DNA from: Episyrphus balteatus
Lineage: Eukaryota; Arthropoda; Insecta; Diptera; Syrphidae
DNA: 64,000 nt
NCBI RefSeq assembly: GCF_945859705.1
Contig: NC_079136.1
Span: 122,478,028-122,542,027, forward strand
Reading direction: 5' to 3'
Every line of letters starts with the position of its first letter. Position 1 is the first letter of the stretch. Shown in pieces: positions 10,849-21,603 of this stretch. The notes below the pieces were generated by a model. That model was not told the DNA's origin. It was given only the letters and a program-made list of their open reading frames with translations, and did not search any database. A program made the translations under genes and the position numbers.

Positions 10849-11020
10849 AAAAAATAACTTCTGAGTTTGAAAAATATCTTCTGAGTTTAAAAAATAACTT
10901 CTGAGTTTAAAAAATATCTTCTGAGTTTGAAAAATAACTTCTGAGTTTGAAAAATATCTTCTGAGTTTGAAAAATAACTTCTGAGTTTGGAAAATAACTT
11001 CTGAGTTTGAAAAATAACTA
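10849..11020. repeat. 20-bp tandem repeat, about nine units
   Basis: The unit AAAAATAACTTCTGAGTTTG alternates with AAAAATATCTTCTGAGTTTG or with a final A. About nine copies lie in a row. Open frames across it are repeat translations, not genes. Confidence 0.85.
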
Positions 11021-11032
11021 ATAATTGTTAGA

Positions 11033-11215
11033 ATGGAGCTTGCAACATATCGACATGGCATCCCAGTTATCTATGGTTCAAGCTTAAAACAAAAACAAAA
11101 TTTTTACGAAAAACCATTCTATTCTAAATTTTTAAGCGTTTATAAATCAAATGAAGAAGAAAATTTGCCTAATTTTTATAACATAGAAAATATTTCTCTA
11201 AATTTTTCAAAATAA
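11033..11215 (+). other. Small unassigned ORF in the 5' UTR intron
   Basis: A 60-residue frame begins MELATYRHGIPVIYGSS and ends in TAA before the DUF4806 gene's first coding exon. An acceptor-like TTGTTAG stands just before the ATG. The first 20 residues look protein-like, the rest is A/T-driven. I recognise no family. It could be an alternative exon, an upstream ORF or chance. Confidence 0.2.
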
Positions 11216-11266
11216 CTTTACCAAACACTGAATCTGTTTTTTTCCATTAGTACATTGTTAATCAAA

Positions 11267-14200
11267 ATGTATTGTGTTGTGGAGACGCTCGAAGATGAAG
11301 GGAAGTTCGTGACGGCAGTTCCCAAAAATTGGGTCATCGATGGAACGAAGCTATTATGGCCAAAGTCCAAGAAAGATTCCATTTGCGGTCGGAAAAATTG
11401 CATCACAGCATCGGATGATTGGCAAAGCATAGCATGCAAATTAATATTTGATGACATCGGTAAGATACAAGTTTAACTAGGTACATCTTTTTTATTTTAT
11501 TTTTATTAAGTTCACTTAGACCACTTTTCTCCAAGTAAAATTTTATTCGTATCTAAACTTAAAGCAGTTTATCCTGGGGGCCTATTTTTGAAAGCTTAGT
11601 TACGTTAATTTTGATACACTTTAGGTCCCCTTTCATATACTTAAAGTAATCGCGGTTATGACCTTTCAATATTTAAAAAAAAAAGTTTTTTCCTCAAGAA
11701 ATTACATATTAAAGGGTAATTTCCAACCATCTCCAACATTTTTTTGGAATATACTGAACGTAGGGATAAATAAAACTCTTAAACATTAAAAAAATCCAAT
11801 GTATTTTTCATATATCAGCAGCGTACTTGGCTTTAGAGCTTGACCCTAATAAAAAAAAAACACAACGAACGGTCTAATGTACACATATAGTGGAGTAACT
11901 ATAAAGCTCAAAAATTGGCAATATTAGGGAACCCGGCCGAACAGCTTAGATTTTGATGATCTTTTTTTCAAAATTCGGTAATGAAAAATACTTTTAAGTC
12001 TATATATTAAAAATTGGCGGTGTTGCCGTTTTGATTTTTTAAATTTAATTGAAGATTTTTTTTTAAATTAAATTTTTTTTGAACAAAACCATTTTATTTG
12101 CTTAAATTTCATAAAACAAATGATAGCAAAAGATTCTCTTGGTTATTTAAGGACAAAAAATATAAGGGAGTAAGGGACAATCTTCCATCGTTTAAGGGGT
12201 AATAACACCTTGTAAACCACGAAATTGAGCGTCATTTTCATCAGCGTATAAAACAAAGAAGAAATATTATTTTCTTTTGGTGTTTGTTTAGTTTAATTAA
12301 GTATATTAATAGGTAACAGAATAGGTTAGTGTTAGATTTTTAAATGATGTGAAATTTTTTAAATGGTGGTGTAGTTCAGGATGATAGTAAAATCCTGTGC
12401 TCACATCGGGCGACCAACTTACTCCTACAGTTTTTAACCGATTGGGCTGAAATTTTGTGTGGAGCTTAAAAATACTATTCTCTAGTGAAGTACGTAGGAT
12501 TTTTTTGAAATACTAAAAGATTTTATGGTCTTTTTTTCAACGAATTTTGTTTTTGGAATGAAATAATTTTTTCAAACTAATGCCATTTCTTTAAAAATTA
12601 ATATTTCAAAAAAATCCTACGTACTTCACTAGAGAATAGTATTTTTAAGCTCCACACAAAATTTCAGCCCAATCGGTTAAAAACTGTAGGAGTAAGTTGG
12701 TCGCCCGATGGGAGCACAGGATTTTACTATCATCCTGAACTACACCACCATTTAAAAAATTTCACATCATTTAAAAATCTAACACTAACCTATTCTGTTA
12801 CCTATTAATATACTTAATTAAACTAAACAAACACCAAAAGAAAATAATATTTCTTCTTTGTTTTATACGCTGATGAATATGACGCTCGATTTCGTGGTTT
12901 ACAAGGTGTTATTACCCCTTAAGAGATAAATGCAATTTTCTCATAATCTGACTTCAAACACAAACAAAATATTTTGAAAACAACGGCAACACCTTCAAGC
13001 CTACAACATTTAAATATACATTTTTAAAAAGCTAGAAGCTTAGTCATATTTTTAAAATTAAAATTAAGTTAATTGAATTAAGAGCTTTTGAAAGAATGGT
13101 ATCTGAACTCAGATTTTTTGAAAAAAAATTACTTTTTTTATTAGAAGTTTTGAAAAAAAATTTTACTTATTTGTTTTTTAAAGTTCAACATCTAAATATA
13201 AAGTTATTTTTTCTTCAGTCAATAGCCCTTATTGTTGAAAGTTAAATAGCAAAAATTTAAAGTTCTTATTTACCAAAGTCTTTGAGAAAATTAGTTATTT
13301 CAATGCAAAAATTCAGTTTTTATCAAAAAAACCCATTGAAATTGAATTTTTTTTCAAAAACTCTTGATTAAATTTAGTGGATTTAAATTTAGGAGATAAG
13401 AATGAGCTTCTGGCTTTTTAAAAATGTATTTTAAAATATTGTAGGTGTTGCCGTTGTTTTCAAAATATTTTTTTTTGTGTTTAAAGTCAGATTATGAGAA
13501 AATTGCAGTTATCTCTTAAACGATGGAAGATTGTCCCTTACTCCCTTATATTTTTTGTCCTTAAATAACCTAGAGAATCTTTTGCTATCATTTGTTTTAT
13601 GAAATTTAAGCAAAAAAAAAAATGGTTTTGTTAAAAAAAATTTAATTGTAATTTTAAAAAACAATACGGCAACATCGGCAATTTTTAATCTATAGACTTT
13701 AAAGCATTTTTAATTACCTACGTTTGAAAAAAAATCGTCAAAATCAGAGCTGCTCGGCCGGTCTTAAGCCGCTTCACCTTTTGAACAAATATTTTCTTGT
13801 ATCCCTTTCATGCCACTTATATTTACGACGAAACATGTATTTCCTTTTAAGGTTCCTGGGAGGAAGCAGTTCAGAAGGAAAAGGATGCCGAGTATTTGTC
13901 TTCTTCTGAAGAAAATACGGAAGAAGAGACCATCGACACCAATTCTTCGGAATACATGACAGATCTGAACAAATTGATGTCAACTTTGATTCCTAATTCT
14001 GGTAAGTTTAAAATGTATAAACATGGGAACAAAGTAATTAATTTTGTCATACTTACTTCTAATTTTCAAGACGTTTCCCCGTTCACCCCCCCCAAATAAA
14101 GATGTTACCATCACTAATGTCATTTCCGAGTTATACACGCATGAAGGTAAAAAATGTATTTTAACACTAGTACCATTTTCAAAGTCGTTTTTAAACTCCA

Positions 14201-15576
14201 GCTTATCTTAGAATGGGGTTTATCCAATGTTATTTGAATAGGATAAACCCCAGTCCCTCTTAGTAACAGCTGAGATAGCATATAAGTTCTTTCACTAACC
14301 GTATTACTTTTTTTTTTGGATTTTACTATAACTCTTATTTTAAATTGTTTATAGGCCCCAGCACCAGTACCCAATTCAAGGAACTGTCGTCCAAAATAGA
14401 CGAAATTTTGGAAAGACAGCGTTCCACTGAGGTGAAGGTGCAGGCCATGCAAGGAATGCTGGAGGCATTCATGGCGAAGTCCGAAGTTTCGGTCAATTTG
14501 TTGGCGTCCAAAATTGGAAAAGACAATGCAGAGGAAGTGGATGAGGAACTGCAACTTGATGAAATTTTCCCACTTACCTCTGTCCAACAAATTGAGGAAA
14601 TGGAGGAAAAACTCCATCAAAATGGATTGTTAAAAAAAAAATTGGTAAGTACCAAAATATATGAAATATTTGAATTTATAAGATATCAATAGATTCTATA
14701 TTGATTTCATTTTCATATATATACCATCAATATATATTTGTTACTTCTCTAAAAATATTAAGTTTATGTTGATAGGTTATTTTTATCCTGAAATCTTTGA
14801 ATGCAATATGACACAGACCAATAAAATTGATTTTTTTTAAATATTCTTAAACAAAGCCATTTATGCTTTTGATGTGCTGAACTAGAATTCGAAATCAGAA
14901 TCTTCCTGCCAGCCCTCGTTTTTGAGATACAGGTATTCCATTTGAAAATTAAAATAATAACCTGGAATATCTCATAAACGAGAGCTGGGACTGTGCCTAC
15001 ATCAGCTACATTTATTTCAACAAATGATTTTGACAAATAATAAATAATTATGTCACACTTGTCGTCTCCTTTCTTCAGAGAGGTATTCAGCTTTAATTCA
15101 GAAAATTTAAAAGTTTAGGAGTCTGTGTCATATTGCACTCAAAGATGCGAAACTTAACACACTTTAAAGCACATTATTTTAAAAACATATTTTTGTTTTC
15201 TTTCAGGTCCGTAAGTTGAGCTCATATGGGGGGGTCAACGGAACGAAAACGATCCGCACTATATGCAAGTGCATTTTTACAGATGCACTACTGGCGGAAC
15301 ATTCTTGGCTGGGCACAAACGCCAAAAAAAGCTTCAGCCAATACAAGTTTTTATATAAAACTATAATGGAAGCGGTCCGAACAAGGTTCCCCACTTACAG
15401 TGAAGCCGAGGGTGCTTCATTTTTCAAAGCTTTTTTAAAGCAAGCCCCATTTCGAATGGGAAAACCGTCCACGTAAGTTAAAAAAAAAAAATTATAATCA
15501 ACATTTAAGTTAACATTTTTCTCTTTACAGTTCCAACACCAGCTCCTCTGCCTCTGACGGGCAATCCACGACATAG
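11267..15576 (+). CDS. DUF4806-family protein, five exons, 314 aa, intact
   Basis: Exons: 11267-11459, 13852-14001, 14355-14644, 15207-15472, 15531-15576; total 945 nt with stop, every join in phase (1, 1, 0, 2) and with GT/AG ends. The N-terminus (MYCVVETLEDEGKF, VPKNWV, LLWPK, DDWQS, then GSWEEAV) is the lead-in common to insect DUF4806 proteins. Exon 3 is acidic to mixed-charge and predicted helical or coiled. The DUF4806 domain runs from LTSVQQIEEMEEKL through VRKLSSYGG, TIRTICKCIFTDALL and SWLG to VRTRFP, about residues 190-290. A Ser/Thr-rich tail follows. Molecular function is unknown to me. Base composition is richer in G/C than the surrounding repeats, and the frame is unbroken, arguing for recent selection or recent arrival. 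The start is the ATG 16 bases after a consensus acceptor. Confidence 0.75.
11933..13761. mobile_element. Fold-back element in intron 1 of the DUF4806 gene
   Basis: The ends read CCGGCCGAACAGCT and AGCTGCTCGGCCGG. The left arm is 11933-12195 plus about 12923-13045; the right arm runs about 13400-13761. The two arms stay alignable throughout: both contain AAGGACAAAAAATATAAGGG and a GTGTTGCCG or its complement. The left arm is split by a separate element (12196-12918). No target duplication was clear. No coding region. Confidence 0.65.
12196..12918. mobile_element. 723-bp palindromic element at a TTAA site
   Basis: An almost perfect palindrome with arms of about 330 bp, from GGGGTAATAACACC to GGTGTTATTACCCC, centre near 12557. 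TTAA stands on both sides (12192-12195 and 12919-12922). The opposite arm of the host fold-back has the uninterrupted sequence (reverse complement of ATCTCTTAAACGATGG near 13510-13526), which gives the empty site directly. TTAA duplication suggests a piggyBac-type or similar mover. Confidence 0.8.
14797..15146. mobile_element. MITE in intron 3 of the DUF4806 gene
   Basis: The ends CTTTGAATGCAATATGACAC and its reversed partner near 15122-15146 (GTGTCATATTGCACTCAAAG) agree over about 23 bp with one change. A second inverted pair lies within (CTCGTTTTTGAGATAC near 14911, and TATCTCATAAACGAG near 14970). The target duplication is unclear (AT at most). Confidence 0.6.
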
Positions 15577-15739
15577 GTTGTTTTATTTTTAGTTTTATTT
15601 TTAGTTTAAGTTTTAAATTCATTAAAAAATAATGTTTCACTTAACTTAAATTTCAGCGTTCTTATTTAAAATATTAAATTTTCAGCTGGGAAGAATCTTA
15701 TGGTTTGCAGCATGTTGGTAAGCAAACATTTTAAAGGTT
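15577..15739 (+). other. 3' flank of the DUF4806 gene
   Basis: T- and A-rich sequence after the stop at 15574-15576. No canonical AATAAA was seen close to the stop; ATTAAA occurs near 15620. A splice-like TTTTCAG near 15685 may mean a further 3' exon, but nothing coding follows. Confidence 0.3.
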
Positions 15740-16620
15740 TTTTTTTTAAATCTGTAAATAACCGGTTATAAAAAAGCCGTGAAATAACATTTTACAGATT
15801 TTATAAAAAACTATAAATAAACGGTTATAAAAAAAACGTCAAGTAACGTTTATTACAGGTTTTATAAGAACCTGTACGAAGTTATTTACAGGTTTTATAA
15901 AAACTGTAGGTAAACGGTTATAAAAAAACCGTCAAATAACGTTTATTATAGGTTTTATAAAAACCTGTACAACGTTTATTACAAATACGTTTATTACGGG
16001 GTTTAAAAAAACTGGAGGAAAACGGTTATAAAAAAACCATCAAATAACGTTTATTATAGGTTTTATAAAAACCTGTACAACGTTTATTACGGGTTTTAAA
16101 AAAACTGGAGGAAAACGGTTATGAAAAAAACCGTCAAATAACGTTTATTACAGGTTTTATAAAAACCTATAGGTAAGAGGTTATAAAAAAAACCGTAAAA
16201 TAACGTTTAAAACAGGTTTTATAAGAACTTGTTATATTACAGGTTTCAAAAAAACCTGTAATAACGTAAATAACAGGATTTATAATAACCGTAGTAAAAC
16301 GGTTATAAAAAAACCGTCAAATAACTCAGTACAGGTTTTTTTTTAAACTGTATAATAACGGTTTGTAAACGGTTATAAAATAGCCGTAAATGGTTTATTT
16401 CAAGTTCTTCTTTAACTTAAAATAAACAGTTATTTAATAACCGTAAAAATTAGGTTTTTAAAAACCCAGTATTTGTAGAAAAAAGTGGGTTTTTTAAAAA
16501 CCCGATTTAGACGAAGTTAAAAAATAACTGACCATTTTCGGTTGTGGAGACGTTTCTGGAACGTCTTTAAGACGTTTTTTTAACGAGTTTAGTAACTTAT
16601 CCGTTAAATAACCAGAGTAA
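15740..16620. repeat. Right array of GGTTATAAAAAA/ACCGT repeats
   Basis: Tandem, diverged repeats built from AACGGTTATAAAAAAACCGT, CAAATAACGTTTATTA and CAGGTTTTATAAAAACCTGT. Many units are themselves small palindromes, so the array can form many hairpins. It occupies the last kilobase of the proposed element and mirrors, in motif content, the left array. Confidence 0.75.
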
Positions 16621-16774
16621 ATATCCGGTTTATTTTCCGCTTTTTAACCACAAAATGTTATTTGGGATGGTAGAAATATGATTGAAGCGTCAAATAAAAG
16701 GTAAAATAAAAAGCTTTCAGATGATATAAAATTAATTATTTAAAAAATATGGAATTAGGTACAGTTGATGGAAT

Positions 16775-16870
16775 AAAAAAAAAGGTTGATTTTCTCGATA
16801 TTTTTTTTTTGCAAGAAAAATTATTTTTTAAGGTTTCACTTCTACCGCGTGTGAACTGCACACATGATTA
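16775..16870. repeat. Right member of the inverted pair flanking the DUF4806 element
   Basis: GATGGAATAAAAAAAA, AAGGTTTCACTTCT and CGTGTGAACTGCACACATGA are the reverse complements (with changes) of sequences at 8562-8660. See that entry. Confidence 0.5.
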
Positions 16871-16969
16871 ATTTTTTTTCTTTCTAGCGCTGTTTATTTT
16901 TGGAAAAAACTACAAAAATTGTTTTTATACCTACCCTAAAAAATAAACTTTCTGCATCATTATTTTTAA

Positions 16970-17294
16970 GGCTTGGCCACACCGAAGGGCACATGCGGTA
17001 GCGGTACGGGTAATTGTATGAAAAAAATTCCAAACTGACACATCAACGTTCAGGTATGGAATATTTTTCATTCAATTACCCGTACCGCTACCGTATGTAC
17101 CCTTCGGTGTGGCCAAGCCTTTAAGGCTTAGCCACACCGGAGGTTATGCGGTAGCGGTACGGGTAGAGGTAACGGTACTTGTATGAAAAAAATTCCAAAC
17201 TGACATATCAACGTTCAGATGTGGAATTTTTTTCATACAAATATCGTTACCGCTACCCGTACCTCTACCGCATACCCTCCGGTGTGGCCAAGCC
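16970..17294. mobile_element. Two tandem TTAA-flanked hairpin MITEs
   Basis: Two further copies of the family at 6247-6735: 16970-17119 and 17125-17294, again separated by a single (T)TTAA and each bounded by GGCTTGGCCACAC or GGCTTAGCCACAC and its complement. The first resembles the second unit of the left array and the second resembles its third unit, so the two arrays may be related as arrays and not only as single copies. Confidence 0.75.
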
Positions 17295-17389
17295 TTTAAT
17301 TTTGTGGTCGGAAAAACTGTCACAAAATGAGTTTGAAAATTTTCACTTTTTGACTTTTTGCAAAAGGTGGCCGTTGTAGTTATACCTTC

Positions 17390-17626
17390 TGTTGGAAAAT
17401 TGTTCTTGAATGCAGTGTGGTTCCACGTATTGCCAATAGAAATATATCCAGAATAAGTGAAAGAAAATCTTTTTACAAAAGAATAAGGATTTAATTTATT
17501 GAAGCAAAATTGAGTAATGAAAAATATTATAAATTTTATACAAATGAAAAACGAACTACAAACTTGATCAATTAAAATATTAAAATCAAAGTATTTAAAC
17601 GTAAAGTGTAAATGCTAATTACAACA
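17390..17626 (-). repeat. 3' LTR of the copia-type element
   Basis: 237 bp, identical by eye to 21604-21840. It starts TGTTGGAAAATTG and ends AATTACAACA on the plus strand. The left target copy CCTTC precedes it. Confidence 0.95.
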
Positions 17627-17633
17627 CTCCTCC

Positions 17634-18863
17634 TCATTTACACAAACATATACCACATAGGTCTCTTAACATTGTATGTCGTGTAGCCATCAGTGGTTTA
17701 GTTAGTAAATCAGCTACCATAGTTTCTGTAGGACAGTATTTGCAAATAACTATACCTTTTTTCACATAGTCTTTTACAAAATGAAATCGGGTATCGATGT
17801 GCTTAGTTCTGTTTGAAAATTTTTCTTCTTCAATTAGTTTTAAACAGCTTTGATTGTCTTCGTATATTGTTGTTGGTTCTTCTTTTAATTCTTGAATTTC
17901 AATCAATATACGACGAATCCATGAAGCTTCCTTGCATGCTTCCGATAGATCAATGAATTCAGCTTCTGTTGAAGAGAGTGCCACACAAGGTTGTTTTCGA
18001 CATGCCCAACTTACAACTCCGCCGTTTAACTTGAATACGTAACCAGTATTTGATTTTCGAGTTAATCTGTCTTCAGCCCAATTTGCATCTGCGTAACCAT
18101 AAAAGTTTTTGTTTTCATCATATGTACTTAATGCAAGTTTTAACTTCGAGGTTCCTTTTAAGTATCTCACCATACGTTTTAACTCGTTCCAGTCCGTTTG
18201 TGTCGGTTGACTGACTTTTTGCGCCATGATTGAAACACTTGCTGATATATCAGGACGAGTATTTACTGATATATATAGTAAACATCCTATAAGCTTTTGA
18301 TATTTAGAATTGTCAATCAAAATTTCGGATTTGTCTACTTGCTTCCCGTAATTTGGATCTATAGGAACATTTGATAATTTTGAATCTGCTAAACCAAAAT
18401 CTTTGACAATCTGCTCAATGTAATTTTGTTGACAAATATTATAATTTCCTTTCTCATCTTTTTCAACTTCAAGGCCTAAATAGTTCTTAACATTTCCCAA
18501 ATTCTTCATTTCAAATTTGGATGATAAAGTTGTCTGCACAAATTCAATCATATTTAGATTCTTACTGGCCACAATTAAATCATCTACATATATTAAAATA
18601 TAGCACCAATGTTCTTTTTCTCTTTTAAAATAAAAACATGGATCTGCTCTACTCTGATTGAATTTTGTACTCATTAATACAGAATGAATCGCATCATTCC
18701 AGGCTCTGGCTGCCTGCTTAAGCCCGTAAAGGCTCTTTTTTAACAAACAAACTAAATGCTCTCTACCTTCTTCTTCAAAACCTGGTGGCTGTTTCATAAA
18801 AATAATTTCATGTAACTCACCGTTAAGAAACGCCGTCTTCGCATCAAGATGTTGTACCGTCAT
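17634..18863 (-). pseudogene. Copia-type pol, 3' part: RT palm to RNase H (out of frame)
   Basis: 409 codons follow the break. The RT part has DAKTAFLNGEL, the catalytic YVDDLIVAS box, KNYLGLEV and TRPDIS. RNase H has YADANWAEDRLTRKS, VALSSTEAEF, YEDNQSC and HIDTRFHFV. It ends a few bases before the purine tract and 3' LTR. The first ATG overlaps the TGA of the upstream frame by four bases (ATGA, 18860-18863). Because the break falls inside one folded domain, the half is unlikely to work by itself. Confidence 0.85.
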
Positions 18864-21526
18864 ATTGAAAGTAATATTCGTAATGTTGTTTGTTTGACCA
18901 CCGGAGCAAATACCTGGTCATAATCAGTACCGTATTTCTGAGAGAATCCTTGAGCGACCAGACGAGCCTTGTATCGTGTTATTTTTTCATCTGGTCCTTT
19001 CTTCATCTTGAATACCCATTTACTGCCAACCACATTCTTGTCTTTCGGTAGTTCACACAATTCCCAGGTACCATTTTTCTTCAAGGAATATATTTCTTCC
19101 TTCATTGCAGAAAGCCATTCCTCTTTATTTTTGCTGGACATCACATCTTTCAAATTCTTAGGCTCAACTTTTTCTTCTTCTGTCACGTTCATAATTTGAA
19201 TTAACTTTTCTGGTGGAACTCCTTTATTGGATCTCTCCGACCGCCTTAATGAAACTGTCTCTTCTTGATGATCTGAAATATTTTCTTGTACCATCATTTC
19301 ATTATCATCACATTCTTGATGCTCAGTTTCACATAGTTGTTGCTCAGTTTCTTGTTCTGTATCTTGACTCTCAATAACCTCATATGGATTTTTGAAACCG
19401 AAATCAAATTCAACTGGAACTGATGCTTTTTCAGGATTTGGTTCTTCTAAATGTTCCGCTATGAAGGGAGTCTCAGCTGTTTTCATCCCAACACAATCTG
19501 CGAAACGTACATCCCGGCTCACTACGACTTGTCTTGAAGATAGATCATAGCAACGATAAGCTTTGGATTGCTCATCATACCCAACAAAAATCGCCTGTTT
19601 CGCAGTACTATCCATTTTCCTTCTCTTTTCGCTTGGAATATGGACATAACATTTCAAACCAAAAATGCGAAAGTGATTGATGTTAGGTTTACAACCAGTC
19701 CATCCTTCATAAGGAGTCACCAATGAAGCTCTTGTTGGTAGCCTGTTCTGCATGTAGTTAGCTGCCGTCACTGCTTCTGCCCAAAACGTATTCTGAAGAC
19801 TTGCATCCAATAACATACACCGAGCCATTTCAATCAGAGTGCGGTTTTTTCGTTCTGCAACTCCGTTTTGCTCAGGTGAATATGCAGCTGTGTATTGGAT
19901 CTGGATACCTTCGTTCTTCAAGAACTTCACCACTTCATTACCAGTATATTCTCCTCCTCGATCTGATCTAATCATCTTTGGCTTTCTGTGGAACATAGTT
20001 TTCACCATTGCTACGTACTCCTGCATTTTACTAAAGACTTCCGACTTGTGCTTCAACAAGTAAATTACAGTATACCTCGTAAAGTCATCAATAAACGTAA
20101 CAATATACCTTTTGCCACTTGGTGATACTGTAGGCATCGGTCCGCAGACATCCGTATGGATTAAATCGAGGGGAGCTACTGATTTACTTAAACTTTTCTT
20201 CGGAAATGGTAGTCTTGTGGATTTGCTTTCCAGACAAATTTCACAACTATGTTTCAAACCGCACACAGATAGCTTGACACCTTCAACCAGGCCCTTTGAG
20301 CACATGTCTACAACTGCTTGAGGATCGCGATGACCACATACTCTGTGCCAGTAGTGAACGCAATCACCTTTGTGCTCAACTGCTGAATAAGCCTTACTAG
20401 CCGTTTGCCGCAACTTGAATAGATTGGATTTGAGATCTGCAACTGCAATCTGTCGATGGCCTTGTTTGATTTCACAAAAATTCTTCTTGAAATCAACCGA
20501 AAGATTTTTCTCATTGAGCTTCCTTACAGACAGAAGATTGCCACCAATAGCAGGAACATACAAAACATCTGTTAGTTTCGCTGAAAATTCTTCATTCTCC
20601 TGGTTCAAGAATTTAAGAATTCCACTTCCACGACCTTCAGATGTAACTTGATTGCCATTCGCCACATTGATTTTCTCGTGATGACTAGTATCAAGTTCTT
20701 GGAAAAAACTTCTATCACTGGCAATGTGGCATGTAGCACCAGAATCAACAATCCAACCATCTTGCTGATTTCCAGCCATGAATAAAAACTCTGGTTGATT
20801 TTCTACCTTATTAGCTGCATTTGACTTGCTCTTATTTGCATTGGATTTCCATTCTTTATATTTCTTACAGTCTTGTTTGAAATGGCCCTTTCCTTTGCAA
20901 AAGAAACAAGTCTTTTCTCTTTTGGTTACTACTTTAAGAATTGTATCTTTATAAGCTACGTCGGTTTCTTTTCTTCGTTCATACTCTCCTAACAACTTTG
21001 ATTGGACCAACCCAAAAGTAAGGTCCTTTGCCGGACGCGATTCAATTGCTGTAATCAAAGTGTCGAAACTTCTTGGCAAGCTACTGTTTAACATGGCAAC
21101 CCTCCAGTTGTCAGAGAGTTCAGTTTCACCGATATCTCTTAGCTTTTCAAATAACTCGACCATATGATTTATATGAGCTTGGACATCGCCACCTTCATCA
21201 AGCCGCATAGAGCAAATTTTTCTCATCAAATGCACCTTATTGCTCATTTCACTCTTTTCATGGTAGCTCTTCAATGCAGCCCACGCTTCTTTTGCTGACT
21301 TCGCACGCCTTATATGCACAAGCTGGTCATCTTCAACCAAAAGTCCAATTACTGCTCTCGCTTGATCGTCTCTCTTTTGCCAGACTGCATCAACTTTTTC
21401 TGGTCTAGGTTCAGTTATTACATCATATAACCCATCCTTGATTAACATTAACTCAGTCTTGAACTTCCATATTGAAAAGTTCCCATTGTTCAGTTTCGAA
21501 ATATTGAATTTTCCTCCTTCAGCCAT
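18860..21526 (-). pseudogene. Copia-type gag-protease-integrase and RT N-terminus
   Basis: From the ATG at 21526 (MAEGGKFNISKLNNGNF) this frame gives 888 codons; a longer frame begins inside the LTR and is not expected to be used. It has a copia Gag region, a CCHC knuckle (CFFCKGKGHFKQDC), an aspartic protease (WIVDSGATCHI), the HHCC and DDE integrase (HTDVCGP, RSDRGGEY, SPEQNGVAERKNR) and the RT fingers (WVFKMKKG, ARLVAQGFSQ, DYDQVFAPVV). It stops at TGA right after LRILLSI, where related elements continue a few residues further before the FLNG motif. A small out-of-phase deletion is the simplest cause. Confidence 0.9.
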
Positions 21527-21589
21527 CTTTTGTTCTTTATGATTCTTTAAAATTCTAAAATTCTCAAATTTATATTTCTTTGACACACA

Positions 21590-21603
21590 CTGGGCCCAAA
21601 ACC
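21590..21603 (-). other. Primer binding site of the copia-type element
   Basis: The minus strand reads GGTTTTGGGCCCAG directly after the 5' LTR. Drosophila copia has the similar TTATGGGCCCAG, which pairs with an internal stretch of initiator tRNA-Met (established knowledge). The one-base difference is seen directly. Confidence 0.7.

Larger units (their letters stand above)
8837..16668 (+). mobile_element. Proposed 7.8-kb element carrying a DUF4806 gene
   Basis: The ends read ATCCCAAGTAACA on the left and TGTTATTTGGGAT on the right: a 13-bp inverted repeat with one mismatch, flanked by GGT at 8834-8836 and GGT at 16669-16671. Next to both ends lie arrays of short A/T repeats rich in GTTAT/ATAAC (left about 8850-10300, right about 15740-16600). 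Between them is a 5' UTR exon and a five-exon plus-strand gene (11267-15576) for a 314-aa DUF4806-family protein. No transposase, integrase or polymerase was recognised, so it is either non-autonomous or moved by an unrecognised enzyme. The 3-bp flank could arise by chance (about 1 in 64). The introns carry later insertions (10625-10759, 11933-13761, 14797-15146). Confidence 0.5.

Noticed and set aside
18860..18863. ATGA overlap as a true stop-restart signal in the copia-type element
   Set aside because: The break falls inside the RT domain and a few residues expected between the two halves are missing, so a deletion is the simpler cause; kept only as a minor point in the finding on the broken pol.
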